Below, piece after piece: positions 7,674 through 15,905 of a stretch of 29,929 nucleotides of DNA. The stretch's first letter is position 1, and each line of letters starts with the position of its first letter. Under the pieces are notes generated by a model, which saw nothing but the letters and a program-made list of their open reading frames with translations, made no database searches and had not been told where the DNA came from. This DNA is from an uncultured Alphaproteobacteria bacterium. GTDB lineage: Bacteria > Pseudomonadota > Alphaproteobacteria > Sneathiellales > Sneathiellaceae. The stretch lies in contig CALEMG010000307.1 of assembly GCA_937910835.1 (NCBI GenBank), forward strand, positions 1 to 29,929, read 5' to 3'. The position numbers were made by a program, and so were the translations under genes.

Positions 7674-8708
7674 CTAATTCTGGCGGCGGCGTCCACGGCG
7701 GTTGCCGCGGCCAGTTTCAGGCGGAGCTCCGTGAGACGCCTCCGCTGGTAACTTAACTTGCCAAACGGGGCCAAAGCGTGCCTCGATATCCGAGATGCCG
7801 ATATTCTGCTTGGGCGTATATCCGTCAAGGGCCTCTGCCATTGCCTTCAGATGCGCATGGCTGGTTCCGCAGCAGCCACCGATATTTCGGGTGCCCGCGG
7901 CGGCCGCAAGGCGTGCGTAATCAGCCATTACGTCAAGCGTTCCGCTATAAATAAGCTTGCCGTCCTTGAATTCTGGAATGCCGCAGTTGGCTTTGGCGAC
8001 AATGATATCGCCTTCTTCCGCAGTGGATTGAAGGCCTAAGACAGTTTCTAGCAACTCACCGGCGCCAACGCCGCAATTCGCGCCCCAGCCGACGGGACGC
8101 GTGGGTAACTCATGGCAAAATTCAGTAAAATCAGAGGGTTTAATGCCCATCATCGTGCGTCGGTTGGTATCGAACGACATGGTGCAGACAAAGGGGTGTC
8201 CGACGGCCTTCGCTGCCTCAACGGCGGCGGCGACTTCCTCTTTCGAGGACATGGTCTCAATCCAAAGTACGTCAACGCCGCCCTCGAGCAGTGCGTCTGC
8301 CTGAGCCTTGAAGGCCTCGACGGCGCGCTCGTGAGTGAGAGTGCCCATCGGCTCCATTAACTCTCCCGTCGGCCCCATGGAGCCTGCAACGATGACAGTA
8401 CGATCGACGCGATCGGCCTCCGCACGGGCAATTTTCGCAGCGGCAAGGTTAAGTTCGCGAACCCTATCTTGCGCATTGTGAAGTTTGAGCCGATAGCTCG
8501 TCCCGCCGAAGCTGTTGGTCAGGATGATATCCGAGCCAGCATCGACGAAACCGCGATGCAAGCCGTGGATTTTCTCCGGCGCATCGATATTCCATAGTTC
8601 CGGCGCATCGCCTGACTGCAGACCGACAGCGAAGAGGTTGGTTCCGACCGCGCCATCAGCCAGCAAGAAAGGTTTGCTGTCCAAAAGTTCTTGAAGTTTA
8701 TTGACCAT
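7674..8708 (-). CDS. bmt: Betaine-homocysteine S-methyltransferase
   Basis: 344 residues. Moves a methyl group from glycine betaine to homocysteine, giving dimethylglycine and methionine. The homocysteine S-methyltransferase fold (PF02574) is clear: LLADGAVGTNLFAVGL at the N-terminus, LTNSFGGTSYRL, VAGSMGPTGEL and IETMSSKEEV. The three zinc-binding cysteines are Cys212 in GANCGVG and Cys279-Cys280 in IGGCCGT, equivalent to human BHMT Cys217, Cys299 and Cys300. There is no cobalamin domain, as expected for the betaine-dependent type. The C-terminus ends in a basic GRGNRRGRRRQN tail. The ATG at 8708 follows AGGAC. It lies last in a minus-strand run behind a DUF4389 protein, an ICMT-like methyltransferase and an aminotransferase, and sits tail to tail with the choline importer cluster, which supports betaine as methyl donor. 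Confidence 0.93.
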   Translation of the reverse strand: MVNKLQELLDSKPFLLADGAVGTNLFAVGLQSGDAPELWNIDAPEKIHGLHRGFVDAGSDIILTNSFGGTSYRLKLHNAQDRVRELNLAAAKIARAEADRVDRTVIVAGSMGPTGELMEPMGTLTHERAVEAFKAQADALLEGGVDVLWIETMSSKEEVAAAVEAAKAVGHPFVCTMSFDTNRRTMMGIKPSDFTEFCHELPTRPVGWGANCGVGAGELLETVLGLQSTAEEGDIIVAKANCGIPEFKDGKLIYSGTLDVMADYARLAAAAGTRNIGGCCGTSHAHLKAMAEALDGYTPKQNIGISDIEARFGPVWQVKLPAEASHGAPPETGRGNRRGRRRQN

Positions 8709-8740
8709 ATTCTCGTCCTAAGCAAAAGACCATGCAGAGA

Positions 8741-9166
8741 TTAGGCGGTATTCGGGCCTTTGTCATCATCCGCATCTTTGGGCTTTCGTGTCGGGCTACT
8801 TCGGGGCTTTCCAGACGGCTTCGGCTTTTCCGGCTGCTCTTCAGCCACGATGATCACGCCATCGCTTGATTCATCCCCGCTCGCAGGTGGCGTTTGTGGT
8901 GGCCATGGGCCAACAGGGAAGGGTTTCTCGTCACTCTGATAGGACAAATAAGCAACGAGTTGTCTGTTATACTCTGCAAGTGCCCCACCGAAAGATTGCA
9001 GCTCCGCGAAGGGAGAGCCTGTCAGCAAAGCTTTGATAAATTGTATGATCGTGATCGCAAACAGGACGATACTGGCGATCCGAAAAATGATCGCATACAG
9101 GATCAAATATATTAATCTCGTCCATGTCGTTGTGGACTTAACGTGCGTTTTAACGTCATCTGTCAT
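8741..9166 (-). CDS. DUF4389 domain-containing membrane protein
   Basis: 141 residues from the ATG at 9166, which has AAGGGG eight bases upstream; a GTG at 9175 is possible but less well placed. Residues ~18-45 form a long hydrophobic stretch with IIFRIASIVLFAITIIQF, typical of DUF4389 (PF14333), followed by a conserved FGGALAEYNRQLVAYLSYQS segment and PFPVGPWP. The last ~50 residues are proline, glutamate and lysine rich and look disordered. The family has no known function; it is common in Proteobacteria as a small inner-membrane protein. It is 32 bases upstream of bmt on the same strand, so co-transcription is likely. Confidence 0.85.
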   Translation of the reverse strand: MTDDVKTHVKSTTTWTRLIYLILYAIIFRIASIVLFAITIIQFIKALLTGSPFAELQSFGGALAEYNRQLVAYLSYQSDEKPFPVGPWPPQTPPASGDESSDGVIIVAEEQPEKPKPSGKPRSSPTRKPKDADDDKGPNTA

Positions 9167-9228
9167 CGGTTGCACCCCTTGAGATGGTTAATAAGTTCCG
9201 GCGTGAAAATCCGTGCATTTCAGGCTAC

Positions 9229-9693
9229 TTACAGCCAGCGTCGAACCCTTGCCTTGTAGTCTAGATATTCCTTCCCGAACTTATCTTCAAGGTAGGCCTC
9301 TTCGCGGATAATGACGTGATAGCGAATTACGAGGAGGCAGAGGGGAAGAAGAATGAGGGCCAGCCAGCTACCAGCGGCGACTGCGCGCCCCACATACACG
9401 GCCGCCATAGCGACATAGATAGGATTACGTGAGTATTTGTAAGCTCCGTCAGAAATGATTTTGGTTGTCGGTTTCCACGGCTCAATATTGGTGCCGGCAT
9501 TTCTATGCTTTTGTGCGGCCACAACGAGATAAATAAAGGATATTATTGCGATTACCCCGCCGATAAAGTTTAGGTAAGCAGCCGCAAGATGTCCATCAAT
9601 CCAAGCTGAATCCAAAAGGATGCCGACCATAAGGAATGAAAAAAAGCAAAGGGGTGGCGGGATTTTTACTCCCGCATGATCAGGCTTTGACAT
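9229..9693 (-). CDS. Isoprenylcysteine carboxyl methyltransferase-like membrane protein
   Basis: 154 residues with about four membrane segments. The C-terminal half has the ICMT/PEMT-type signature: DGAYKYSRNPIYVAMAAVYVG followed by a membrane helix and the VIIREEAYLEDKFGKEYLDYKARVRRWL end, where the RxP-containing and E-E-x4-F-x-Y motifs bind S-adenosylmethionine in characterised relatives. Bacterial members are small inner-membrane methyltransferases, mostly of unknown substrate. The ATG follows AGGGAG. It lies between the aminotransferase and DUF4389 genes on the same strand with 60-80-base gaps. Confidence 0.88.
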   Translation of the reverse strand: MSKPDHAGVKIPPPLCFFSFLMVGILLDSAWIDGHLAAAYLNFIGGVIAIISFIYLVVAAQKHRNAGTNIEPWKPTTKIISDGAYKYSRNPIYVAMAAVYVGRAVAAGSWLALILLPLCLLVIRYHVIIREEAYLEDKFGKEYLDYKARVRRWL

Positions 9694-9770
9694 AGAAATC
9701 TCCCTCTATCATCCGTCGAACATTAGCGAAAAAGAGATTTTCTTTCAGTGTTCTACGTCACAAACAGTAA

Positions 9771-10958
9771 TTATCGCGGGACGTTGGTGGCGAGAAAATC
9801 AATTGCTGCTTCTACACCACCTGCGCCATGAGGAATGTCCAGGGCTTTCAGGCTCATTTCAATGGAGCTTAGCGTGCCGAGGAGCATGGGCGCATTGACA
9901 TGCCCCATATGTGCTATCCGAAGTGCTTTGCCCGAGAGTGCGGCAATGCCGACACCGACAACAACGCCGCATTTTTCGATGCAATAATCATGAATAGCTT
10001 CAAGATGCTGTGCATTCGTTACAAGAACCGTCGTTACAGAGTTTGCTCGCTCATTTGGGTCAATAATATTAAATGCGAACTCATCTTTTTCAGCCCATTT
10101 TCCGACAGCCACGCGAGTTGCACTGGCAAGCAAACGATGTCGTTCGAATATATTATCCAAGCCTTCATCGTGAATCAGCTCAAATGCTTTTTGTAACCCA
10201 AAGAGCATATGTACTGGCGGAGTACCTGCGTAATTCTGGTAATGTTCAGGCCCCTGGCGACTCGTCCAGTCCCAATAGGCCGTCCGGAGGTTTGCTTTCT
10301 GGTGGCGCGCCATAGCCTTTTCATTTGCGACGGTGAAGCTGACCCCGGGTGACATCATCAGACCTTTTTGACAAGCGGCGACAGTGACGTCGACCCCCCA
10401 TTCATCCATCCGATAATCCATCGTTCCGAGAGAGGCAATCGTATCCACCATCAGCAGTGCATCATGCCCCGCGTTATCTATTGCGCGGCGGATTGCAGGG
10501 ATATCATTCTTAACGCTGGAGGCAGTATCGATTTGCACGACAAGAACAGCCTTGATGTCGCCGCTCTTGTCCGCTTTTAAACGAGCCTCGACGGCTTCCG
10601 GATCAACGGACTTCCGCCAGCTTCCGGGAAGAACCTCAACATCGAGACCTATCGTACCGCCAGTCTGGCCCCACCCGCCGGCAAATGATCCGCTTTCCAG
10701 AACAAGCACTTTGTCATCGCGACATAGAACGTTGCTAAGTGCTGCTTCCTTAGAGCCATGACCGTTGGCGATGTTATTAATTGGGGTGCCCTTTGATTTC
10801 GTGATCATGCGAAGATCATCTTTAAGGCCGGCGGTCACATCGACAAGCTCGCCTTTGCGTATATCCACAGCTGGACGGTGCATCGCCGCTAGGACTTCAT
10901 CAGGAACAGTTGTCGGGCCAGGAATGCTCAAAAATTGGCGACCGTTTTTGACGCTCAT
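9771..10958 (-). CDS. Class V aminotransferase (serine/alanine-glyoxylate aminotransferase type)
   Basis: 395 residues. Pyridoxal-phosphate enzyme; the Schiff-base lysine is Lys198 in VTVAACQKGLMMSPG, with the cofactor aspartate in LLMVDTIASLGTMDYRMDEWGVDV. The N-terminal FLSIPGPTTVPDEVLAAM and the NGHGSKEAALSNV stretch place it with the serine-glyoxylate/alanine-glyoxylate group (SgaA, AGT), which convert glyoxylate to glycine with serine or alanine as amino donor; serine versus alanine preference cannot be fixed by eye. The start follows AGGAAAA. Its position upstream of bmt fits handling of glycine, serine and one-carbon units after betaine demethylation, which is an inference. Phosphonate-type or purine-pathway aminotransferases of the same class are less likely alternatives. 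Confidence 0.88.
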   Translation of the reverse strand: MSVKNGRQFLSIPGPTTVPDEVLAAMHRPAVDIRKGELVDVTAGLKDDLRMITKSKGTPINNIANGHGSKEAALSNVLCRDDKVLVLESGSFAGGWGQTGGTIGLDVEVLPGSWRKSVDPEAVEARLKADKSGDIKAVLVVQIDTASSVKNDIPAIRRAIDNAGHDALLMVDTIASLGTMDYRMDEWGVDVTVAACQKGLMMSPGVSFTVANEKAMARHQKANLRTAYWDWTSRQGPEHYQNYAGTPPVHMLFGLQKAFELIHDEGLDNIFERHRLLASATRVAVGKWAEKDEFAFNIIDPNERANSVTTVLVTNAQHLEAIHDYCIEKCGVVVGVGIAALSGKALRIAHMGHVNAPMLLGTLSSIEMSLKALDIPHGAGGVEAAIDFLATNVPR

Positions 10959-11045
10959 GATAGTATTTTCCTGTAGTAGGTATTCGATCTGGATGAAAAG
11001 TGTATTCGATTTTGTGCAGGGAGCAACGGTAATTTATTCGCTTGC

Positions 11046-12308
11046 TCATTCGTCATTTCTGTTGGTCTCCTGCTCATAGGTTTCCTGAGCAACGGAACTG
11101 TAGAGCTGCTTGCTTGAAGAACCGAGACTGCCAAGAGGCAGGAACTCTGCTTTTTTCTTGCCGGATGGTCGCTGAATGACACGAATTATTGCCAGTATCG
11201 CGAGAAACAGGGTGCAGCCAATAACATAGTAAAACAGGCCGTTCGGGCCGACTCGAACCATGATTTGCGACGCGACAATCGGTCCGATACTGGCGCCAGT
11301 ACCATAGGCCAGTAGAAGACCGGCAGACACCTGCACAAGCCGGTCCTGATCCGCGAGGTCATTCACCTGCGCGGAAGACATGGGATAAATGGTGTAGCAA
11401 AAACCACCATAGATAAGGCAGAAGGCAAACAAGGTCAGAACATAATGCTCTTCGGCGGCCCATATAATTCCACCGCTGACCAGGGCGGTTGCTAGCGCGG
11501 AACTGATAAGGATTGTCCGACGGTCAAAAAGATCAGACAATCGGCCAACGGGAAACTGTAGCAGCATGCCGCCCAGAAGAATTGTCGCCATGAAAGTGGA
11601 AATCTGCCCGAGACTGAGGCCAATGGTGGCAGCGAAGATGGGTCCCATGCTGTTAATGGCGGAGTTGGTCAGACCTGCGACAAGGGTTCCTGCAACGCCA
11701 ACAGGAGAAATTCTGACAAGATCGCGGAACTTCATCCTTTCGGGAGCTGAAGGTTTGGGTGCCGTTGCCCGGGTCAGAAGAATGGGAACAAGCGCGATGG
11801 AGAAAATGATGGACGCCACGGAGAAGAGCTGGAAACTATCCGGATTTGCAATTGTGATCAGGAACTGGCCGGACCCGGCACCTAGATAGTTTGTAATCAT
11901 ATAGAGCGAGAGAACACGGCCCCGTGTGGCGTTTGTCGAGCGTTCGTTTAGCCAACTTTCAACGATCATTACCATGCCGGCCATGCAAAATCCGGTAATC
12001 GCACGGAGGAAAAACCAGGCAACGGGATCAATGATGAGTACATGCGCCAAAACCGCCACAGACATAACCGAGGCGAAGGCGGCGAAGCTTCGGATATGAC
12101 CTGCGCTTGCAACCACGCGCACAGCATAAAACGCGCCCAGAAGCATACCAATAAAAAATCCGGCCTTAATCACGCCGGTGACTTCCGTGGAAAAACCTTC
12201 GAGCTTGCTGCGTAGCCCGAGCAGGGTGCCGAACATGGCGTTTGCAACCATCAGCAGGCCATAACTGGAAAGGAGAGAGGCGACGGATTTAATCGAGTTC
12301 CATAACAT
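11046..12308 (-). CDS. MFS transporter (YcaD-like)
   Basis: 420 residues with about twelve membrane segments and a short cytoplasmic tail rich in polar residues. The N-terminal half has the YcaD-type pattern: SYGLLMVANAMFGTLLGLR, GFFIGMLLGAFYA, ITGFCMAGMVMIVESWLNE and RGRVLSLYMITNYLGAGSGQ, and the second half LQFPVGRLSDLFDRR, the usual MFS loop motif. The substrates of this group are not known. The start codon overlaps the TGA of the upstream MFS gene by one base (TGATG), so the pair is translationally coupled; no separate ribosome-binding site is evident. Confidence 0.9.
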   Translation of the reverse strand: MLWNSIKSVASLLSSYGLLMVANAMFGTLLGLRSKLEGFSTEVTGVIKAGFFIGMLLGAFYAVRVVASAGHIRSFAAFASVMSVAVLAHVLIIDPVAWFFLRAITGFCMAGMVMIVESWLNERSTNATRGRVLSLYMITNYLGAGSGQFLITIANPDSFQLFSVASIIFSIALVPILLTRATAPKPSAPERMKFRDLVRISPVGVAGTLVAGLTNSAINSMGPIFAATIGLSLGQISTFMATILLGGMLLQFPVGRLSDLFDRRTILISSALATALVSGGIIWAAEEHYVLTLFAFCLIYGGFCYTIYPMSSAQVNDLADQDRLVQVSAGLLLAYGTGASIGPIVASQIMVRVGPNGLFYYVIGCTLFLAILAIIRVIQRPSGKKKAEFLPLGSLGSSSKQLYSSVAQETYEQETNRNDE

Positions 12309-13528
12309 CAGTCGGATCCAGGAATGGTTCGCGATGTTTGTACAGTCCAGATCATCGCGGCGAGCGATAATGCGCCAAGTACAGCGAAGCTGGCGACAAG
12401 TGGAAAGACCGTGCCATCATAGAGCTGCGCAATTATTGTGCCGAGGCCCATGGACACAAAAGTTGTAATGGATCCGATAACCGCCGCTGCGACACCAGCG
12501 ATATGGCCGAGCGGCTCCATCGCCATGGCATTGAAATTCCCAAACAGAATGCCGATGCAAAAGAAGATCACCATAAAGAAGGAAACCAGCATCCAAAGCG
12601 GGGGATGACCGTTCCACATGTAAGTGTAGATCATAAACAGGAGGGACAAAACGGTCAGTGCGACAAGCGCGTAATAGGAAAGCTTACGCATACCAAAGCG
12701 TATGACCAGGCGGGCATTCATGAATGAGGCCGCACCGAGTGCGAGCGCCAATACGCCGAAGTAAACGGCAAACATGTCACCAACACCGTACTGGTCCTGG
12801 AAAATTTGCTGCGACATAGTGAGGTAGCCGAGAAAGGCGCTGAAAATGAAGCCGCCGACCATTGTAAAACCAAAGGCCGCACGGGTATAGATTACTTCCT
12901 TCACCGCCCGCCAAATGCGTTTCAGAGAGAGCGGTGCGCGTTTTTCAATTGGAAGTGTTTCCTCCTGTCGCAGGCCGAACCAGATTAGTGTTGCCAGTCC
13001 AAGTGCGAACAGGGCGACAAAAATCATGCGCCATTCAGCGAAAATCAGGATGATCTGTCCGAGCGCAGGCGCGAGTACTGGCACCAGAATAAACACTGTC
13101 ATCACGAGGGAGACAAAGCGGGCCATTTCACGCCCCTCATACTGGTCGCGAATAAGGGCGAGAGAAACGATCCGCGGAGCAGCGACCCCTAAGCCCTGTA
13201 GTAGGCGTCCGATCAGCATATCGGTAAAGTTGGGCGCGAAAATGGATAACAGGCAGCCAATGAGAAACAAGCCGAACCCCAAATAAATGGCGGGCTTTCT
13301 CCCCGTGCTATCGGAAAGAGGACCATAAAACAGCTGACCGATTGCAAGGCCCAGGAAAACTGCGGCAACGACATACTGGCGATCATTCGGATCGTCCGCA
13401 TGAAGATCATGGCTGATATCGAAAAGGGCCGGAAGCTTAACGTCAATCGACAACGCCACCATGGAAATCATCAGCGCGAGCAGGATTATCTGTTCGGCAA
13501 AACCAAGTTTTTTTGACGGCGCGGACAT
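12308..13528 (-). CDS. Multidrug efflux MFS transporter, Bcr/CflA type
   Basis: 406 residues, about twelve membrane segments. Bcr/CflA features are clear: MVALSIDVKLPALFDI in helix 1, the loop FYGPLSDSTGRKPAIYLG (MFS motif A), GRLLQGLGVAAPRIVSLALIRD, and the helix-5 antiporter motif VPVLAPALGQ. Proton-driven drug or metabolite export from the cytoplasm is the expected role. AGGAG lies 13 bases before the ATG, a little far. It is followed at one-base overlap by a second MFS gene. An inverted repeat 65-102 bases upstream of the start overlaps a candidate -10 and could be the operator for the pair. Confidence 0.91.
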   Translation of the reverse strand: MSAPSKKLGFAEQIILLALMISMVALSIDVKLPALFDISHDLHADDPNDRQYVVAAVFLGLAIGQLFYGPLSDSTGRKPAIYLGFGLFLIGCLLSIFAPNFTDMLIGRLLQGLGVAAPRIVSLALIRDQYEGREMARFVSLVMTVFILVPVLAPALGQIILIFAEWRMIFVALFALGLATLIWFGLRQEETLPIEKRAPLSLKRIWRAVKEVIYTRAAFGFTMVGGFIFSAFLGYLTMSQQIFQDQYGVGDMFAVYFGVLALALGAASFMNARLVIRFGMRKLSYYALVALTVLSLLFMIYTYMWNGHPPLWMLVSFFMVIFFCIGILFGNFNAMAMEPLGHIAGVAAAVIGSITTFVSMGLGTIIAQLYDGTVFPLVASFAVLGALSLAAMIWTVQTSRTIPGSD

Positions 13529-13592
13529 TGGTGAGCTGATGCTCCTGTTTTACGACAGCGTTCGGGGTAAAGCCGGAAGCTGCAAGGCCCTC

Positions 13593-13635
13593 TAGTGGAG
13601 TGTCATCTTCCGCTCAATGAAACTCCACTATAGTC
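13593..13635 (-). promoter_or_regulatory. Inverted repeat with candidate -10 upstream of the MFS pair
   Basis: TAGTGGAGT at 13593-13601 and ACTCCACTA at 13622-13630 are perfect nine-base inverted arms with a 20-base spacer, in the gap upstream of the Bcr/CflA gene. On the minus strand the outer arm overlaps TATAGT, a good -10 match, but the matching -35 (TTCAGC, 16 bases away) is poor. The layout suggests a repressor site over the transcription start. No regulator gene lies next to it. Confidence 0.35.
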
Positions 13636-13691
13636 TATTTTATTTTGGGCTGAACAGACTGTTTTTGATCAAACAGCTTATACCTGAATGT

Positions 13692-14234
13692 TTAATTGCC
13701 GTTGGTGCCATCCATCGCGTGCTGCAGCCGTTGAAATGTCAGGTTATCCCACACTGGGGAACCGTATATTTCGACAAAATTGCGGTTAGGCTGGTGTAGC
13801 ATTTGATGGTCGGTTTCAAAACCCAATGCACGCACATAGTCGTCATTTGTAATCACGAATTGCGTTTTATAGGGAAAGAGGAAACGATCTTCTTGCTGAC
13901 TAAATTGCTCTTGCGCTTCCTCATAGTTTCGGCACCAGATATTCAGAAGGCCAGTGCATTTGCGACTATACCAAAGCTCTCCCATATCATCGCCAATGCT
14001 TGCGGATCCGCCGAGGATATGACTGGCATGTTGCCAGTTTTTATATCCGGCCAGTCGTGAAACTGCTTTCAGCGCATCCTTATGCTGGAAAGGAGGCTCC
14101 TGCGTGCTGAATTTGCGTAAAGTTTGAAGGGCTTCAGATTTTTCCTGTGCGGCGGCCTTCAGCAGGATGCGGCTGCGGATTTTCAGTTCCGCGAGCGAAC
14201 GGCAGGTAATGGCCCTGTTTTCGGGAATAGACAT
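13692..14234 (-). CDS. Unknown protein, possible glyoxalase-related N-terminal domain
   Basis: 180 residues; I do not recognise it with confidence. It is soluble, without signal peptide or membrane segment. Residues ~15-75 hold a helical stretch ending KDALKAVSRLAGYKNWQHASHIL, which resembles the small domain (Glyoxalase_8-type) in which a ...A...LGYxxWxxA pattern recurs; this is a weak resemblance. The C-terminal half is rich in aromatic residues (GELWYSRKCTGLLNIWCRNY, FLFPYKTQFVITNDDYVRALG) and suggests a compact alpha/beta domain. The ATG follows GGAG with 7-base spacing, good evidence that it is expressed. It stands alone on the minus strand, 163 bases upstream of the MFS pair and divergent from the broken MFS gene. 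Confidence 0.75.
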   Translation of the reverse strand: MSIPENRAITCRSLAELKIRSRILLKAAAQEKSEALQTLRKFSTQEPPFQHKDALKAVSRLAGYKNWQHASHILGGSASIGDDMGELWYSRKCTGLLNIWCRNYEEAQEQFSQQEDRFLFPYKTQFVITNDDYVRALGFETDHQMLHQPNRNFVEIYGSPVWDNLTFQRLQHAMDGTNGN

Positions 14235-14506
14235 ATCATAACTCCAAAGTTCTATCGGCGTCCCGCGAAGCCAAACTTGTAAGGTTAAAACATGTCGATA
14301 TCTGAGGTCGTTTCAGGGTGATGTCATCTTGAGCGGGCAGGCGCCCCTGGGAACCTGCGGCCAATATACGTAAAGTTTTTCGCGAGTCAATTCTCGATAA
14401 CACTGACGCGGGTGTTTTTCCATTTCGCATGTCTGACATAGTGGGTTAAGCTTCACGTCATGCTGACGGGAGCTCCGCATTGCAAAATCAATAATAAGGA
14501 AGCAGC

Positions 14507-15874
14507 ATGACCCAAAAGGAAAGTAAGGCCCAGTTGCACGGGATGGATGCGGCGTTGGCGCGCACCCCATTTTTCTATGGATGGGCGGTTGTCGCTATTG
14601 TGTTTATCACCATGGGGATCGGTGTGAATGTCCGGACCTCTTTTTCATTGCTGTTTCCTGCCATCCTGAACGAGTTCGGCTGGGATCGGGCGACGACAGC
14701 TGCTGCTTTTTCGATCGGCTTCGCGCTGGCGGCAATTCTGGCGCCGATCGTGGGCAAGCTTATTGAGTAAGTTGCGCCAAGATATAATCAGTCAGTGTCT
14801 GCCATCACTGTTAGACATGGACTGATACTGTCAACGCTTGCCACGCAACCCTGGCATTTTTATCTCACCCTCGGTGTTTTGATGACGGGAACCGGTATTG
14901 TCCTGACCTATGTCGGACAGTCGATGTTCCTGCCCAACTGGTTTCAACGTCGTCGCGGCCTTGCGGTGGGCATCGCATTTTCCGGGGTTGGGATCGGTTC
15001 AATGATCCTGATGCCAATTATTCAGGAGGCAATTTCGGCCGAAGGTTGGCGGGATGCCTGCTGGCTGATGGCGGCATTGCTGCTATTCATCGTATTGCCA
15101 CTCAATTTTTTTATGCAACGCAAGCAGCCGTCGGATATCGGTCTTTACCCGGATGGCGATGCGGCGCCGGATCAAGAGCAGACCCGCGGCCAGCAAGCGG
15201 CGGCCGACCCCATAGTGGATCACGGCTGGGCTAATACGGACTGGACGATAAAAAAGGCGGTGAAAACCGGAACGTTCTGGTGGCTGGCGCTGGCATGCTC
15301 GACGGCGCTCTATGTCTGGTATGCGGTGCAGGTTCATCAAACAAAATATCTGATTGAGATCGGCTTTTCCGATCTTGAGGCTGCGTCTGCGTTAGGCCTT
15401 GTTGGATTTGCCGGAGTGCTTGGCCAGATTTATCTTGGTAATCTTTCAGATCGTATCGGCCGGGAATGGGTCTGGACCATCTCGACTACGGGATTCTTGT
15501 TGAGCTGTGTCTTGCTATTGATCATGGAGCATGTGCCAAGTGCTGCTATGATGTATGCCATGGTCATCTTGCAAGGCGGCCTTGGTTACGGCGTGGCGAC
15601 CGTTTACGGATCCATGCCCGCCGATCTTTTCCAAGGGCGCGGCTATGGCATTATTTTCGGGACGATTAGTACGCTCGCGCTGATTGGTGGGGCCGTGGGG
15701 CCATGGCTGACTGGCTTTTTCTATGATGAGGCTGGAAATTACCACCTCGCTTTTTATGTGATTATCGGCATGTCGGTTGTTTCGATCTTGTCTGTCTGGC
15801 TGGCAGCACCGCGGAAACGGCGGTTGGTAGCAGGGCAGGCTCAAAAGCGTGCGGCGAGAGCAGCCGCCGGTTAA
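14507..15874 (+). pseudogene. MFS transporter (monocarboxylate-porter type) interrupted by in-frame TAA
   Basis: Two open stretches, 14507-14770 and 14771-15874, are in the same frame and together make one ~455-codon MFS transporter. The first ends GFALAAILAPIVGKLIE, then TAA at 14768-14770 (codon 88), and the second continues VAPRYNQSVSAITVRHGL into ILSTLATQPWHFYLTLG. In relatives the loop after GKLI carries a charged residue plus xGPR and then a hydrophobic third helix; here xAPR aligns but the helix start contains N, Q, R and H, so the site looks eroded as well as stopped. The rest is normal: QSMFLPNWFQRRRGLAVGIAFSG, YLGNLSDRIGRE. Start ATG follows AAGGA. The 272 bases upstream, divergent from the unknown 180-residue gene, contain nothing else I can support. 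Sequencing error remains possible. Confidence 0.8.
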
Positions 15875-15905
15875 ACTTGAATTTCAAACATAGTGGATTA
15901 AAGAC

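Noticed and set aside
13659..13676. CTGTTT...AAACAG inverted repeat around TTGATC downstream of the unknown 180-residue gene
   Set aside because: Six-base arms, no T-run on either strand after it; too weak for a terminator or operator call.
14236..14439. 67-codon minus-strand open frame upstream of the 180-residue protein
   Set aside because: No ribosome-binding site, atypical composition, no recognisable pattern; lies in the promoter region between divergent genes.
14795..15874. Second half of the broken MFS gene as an independent gene from a GTG start
   Set aside because: It begins inside the expected third helix, has no ribosome-binding site and is in the same frame as the upstream half; better read as one interrupted gene.
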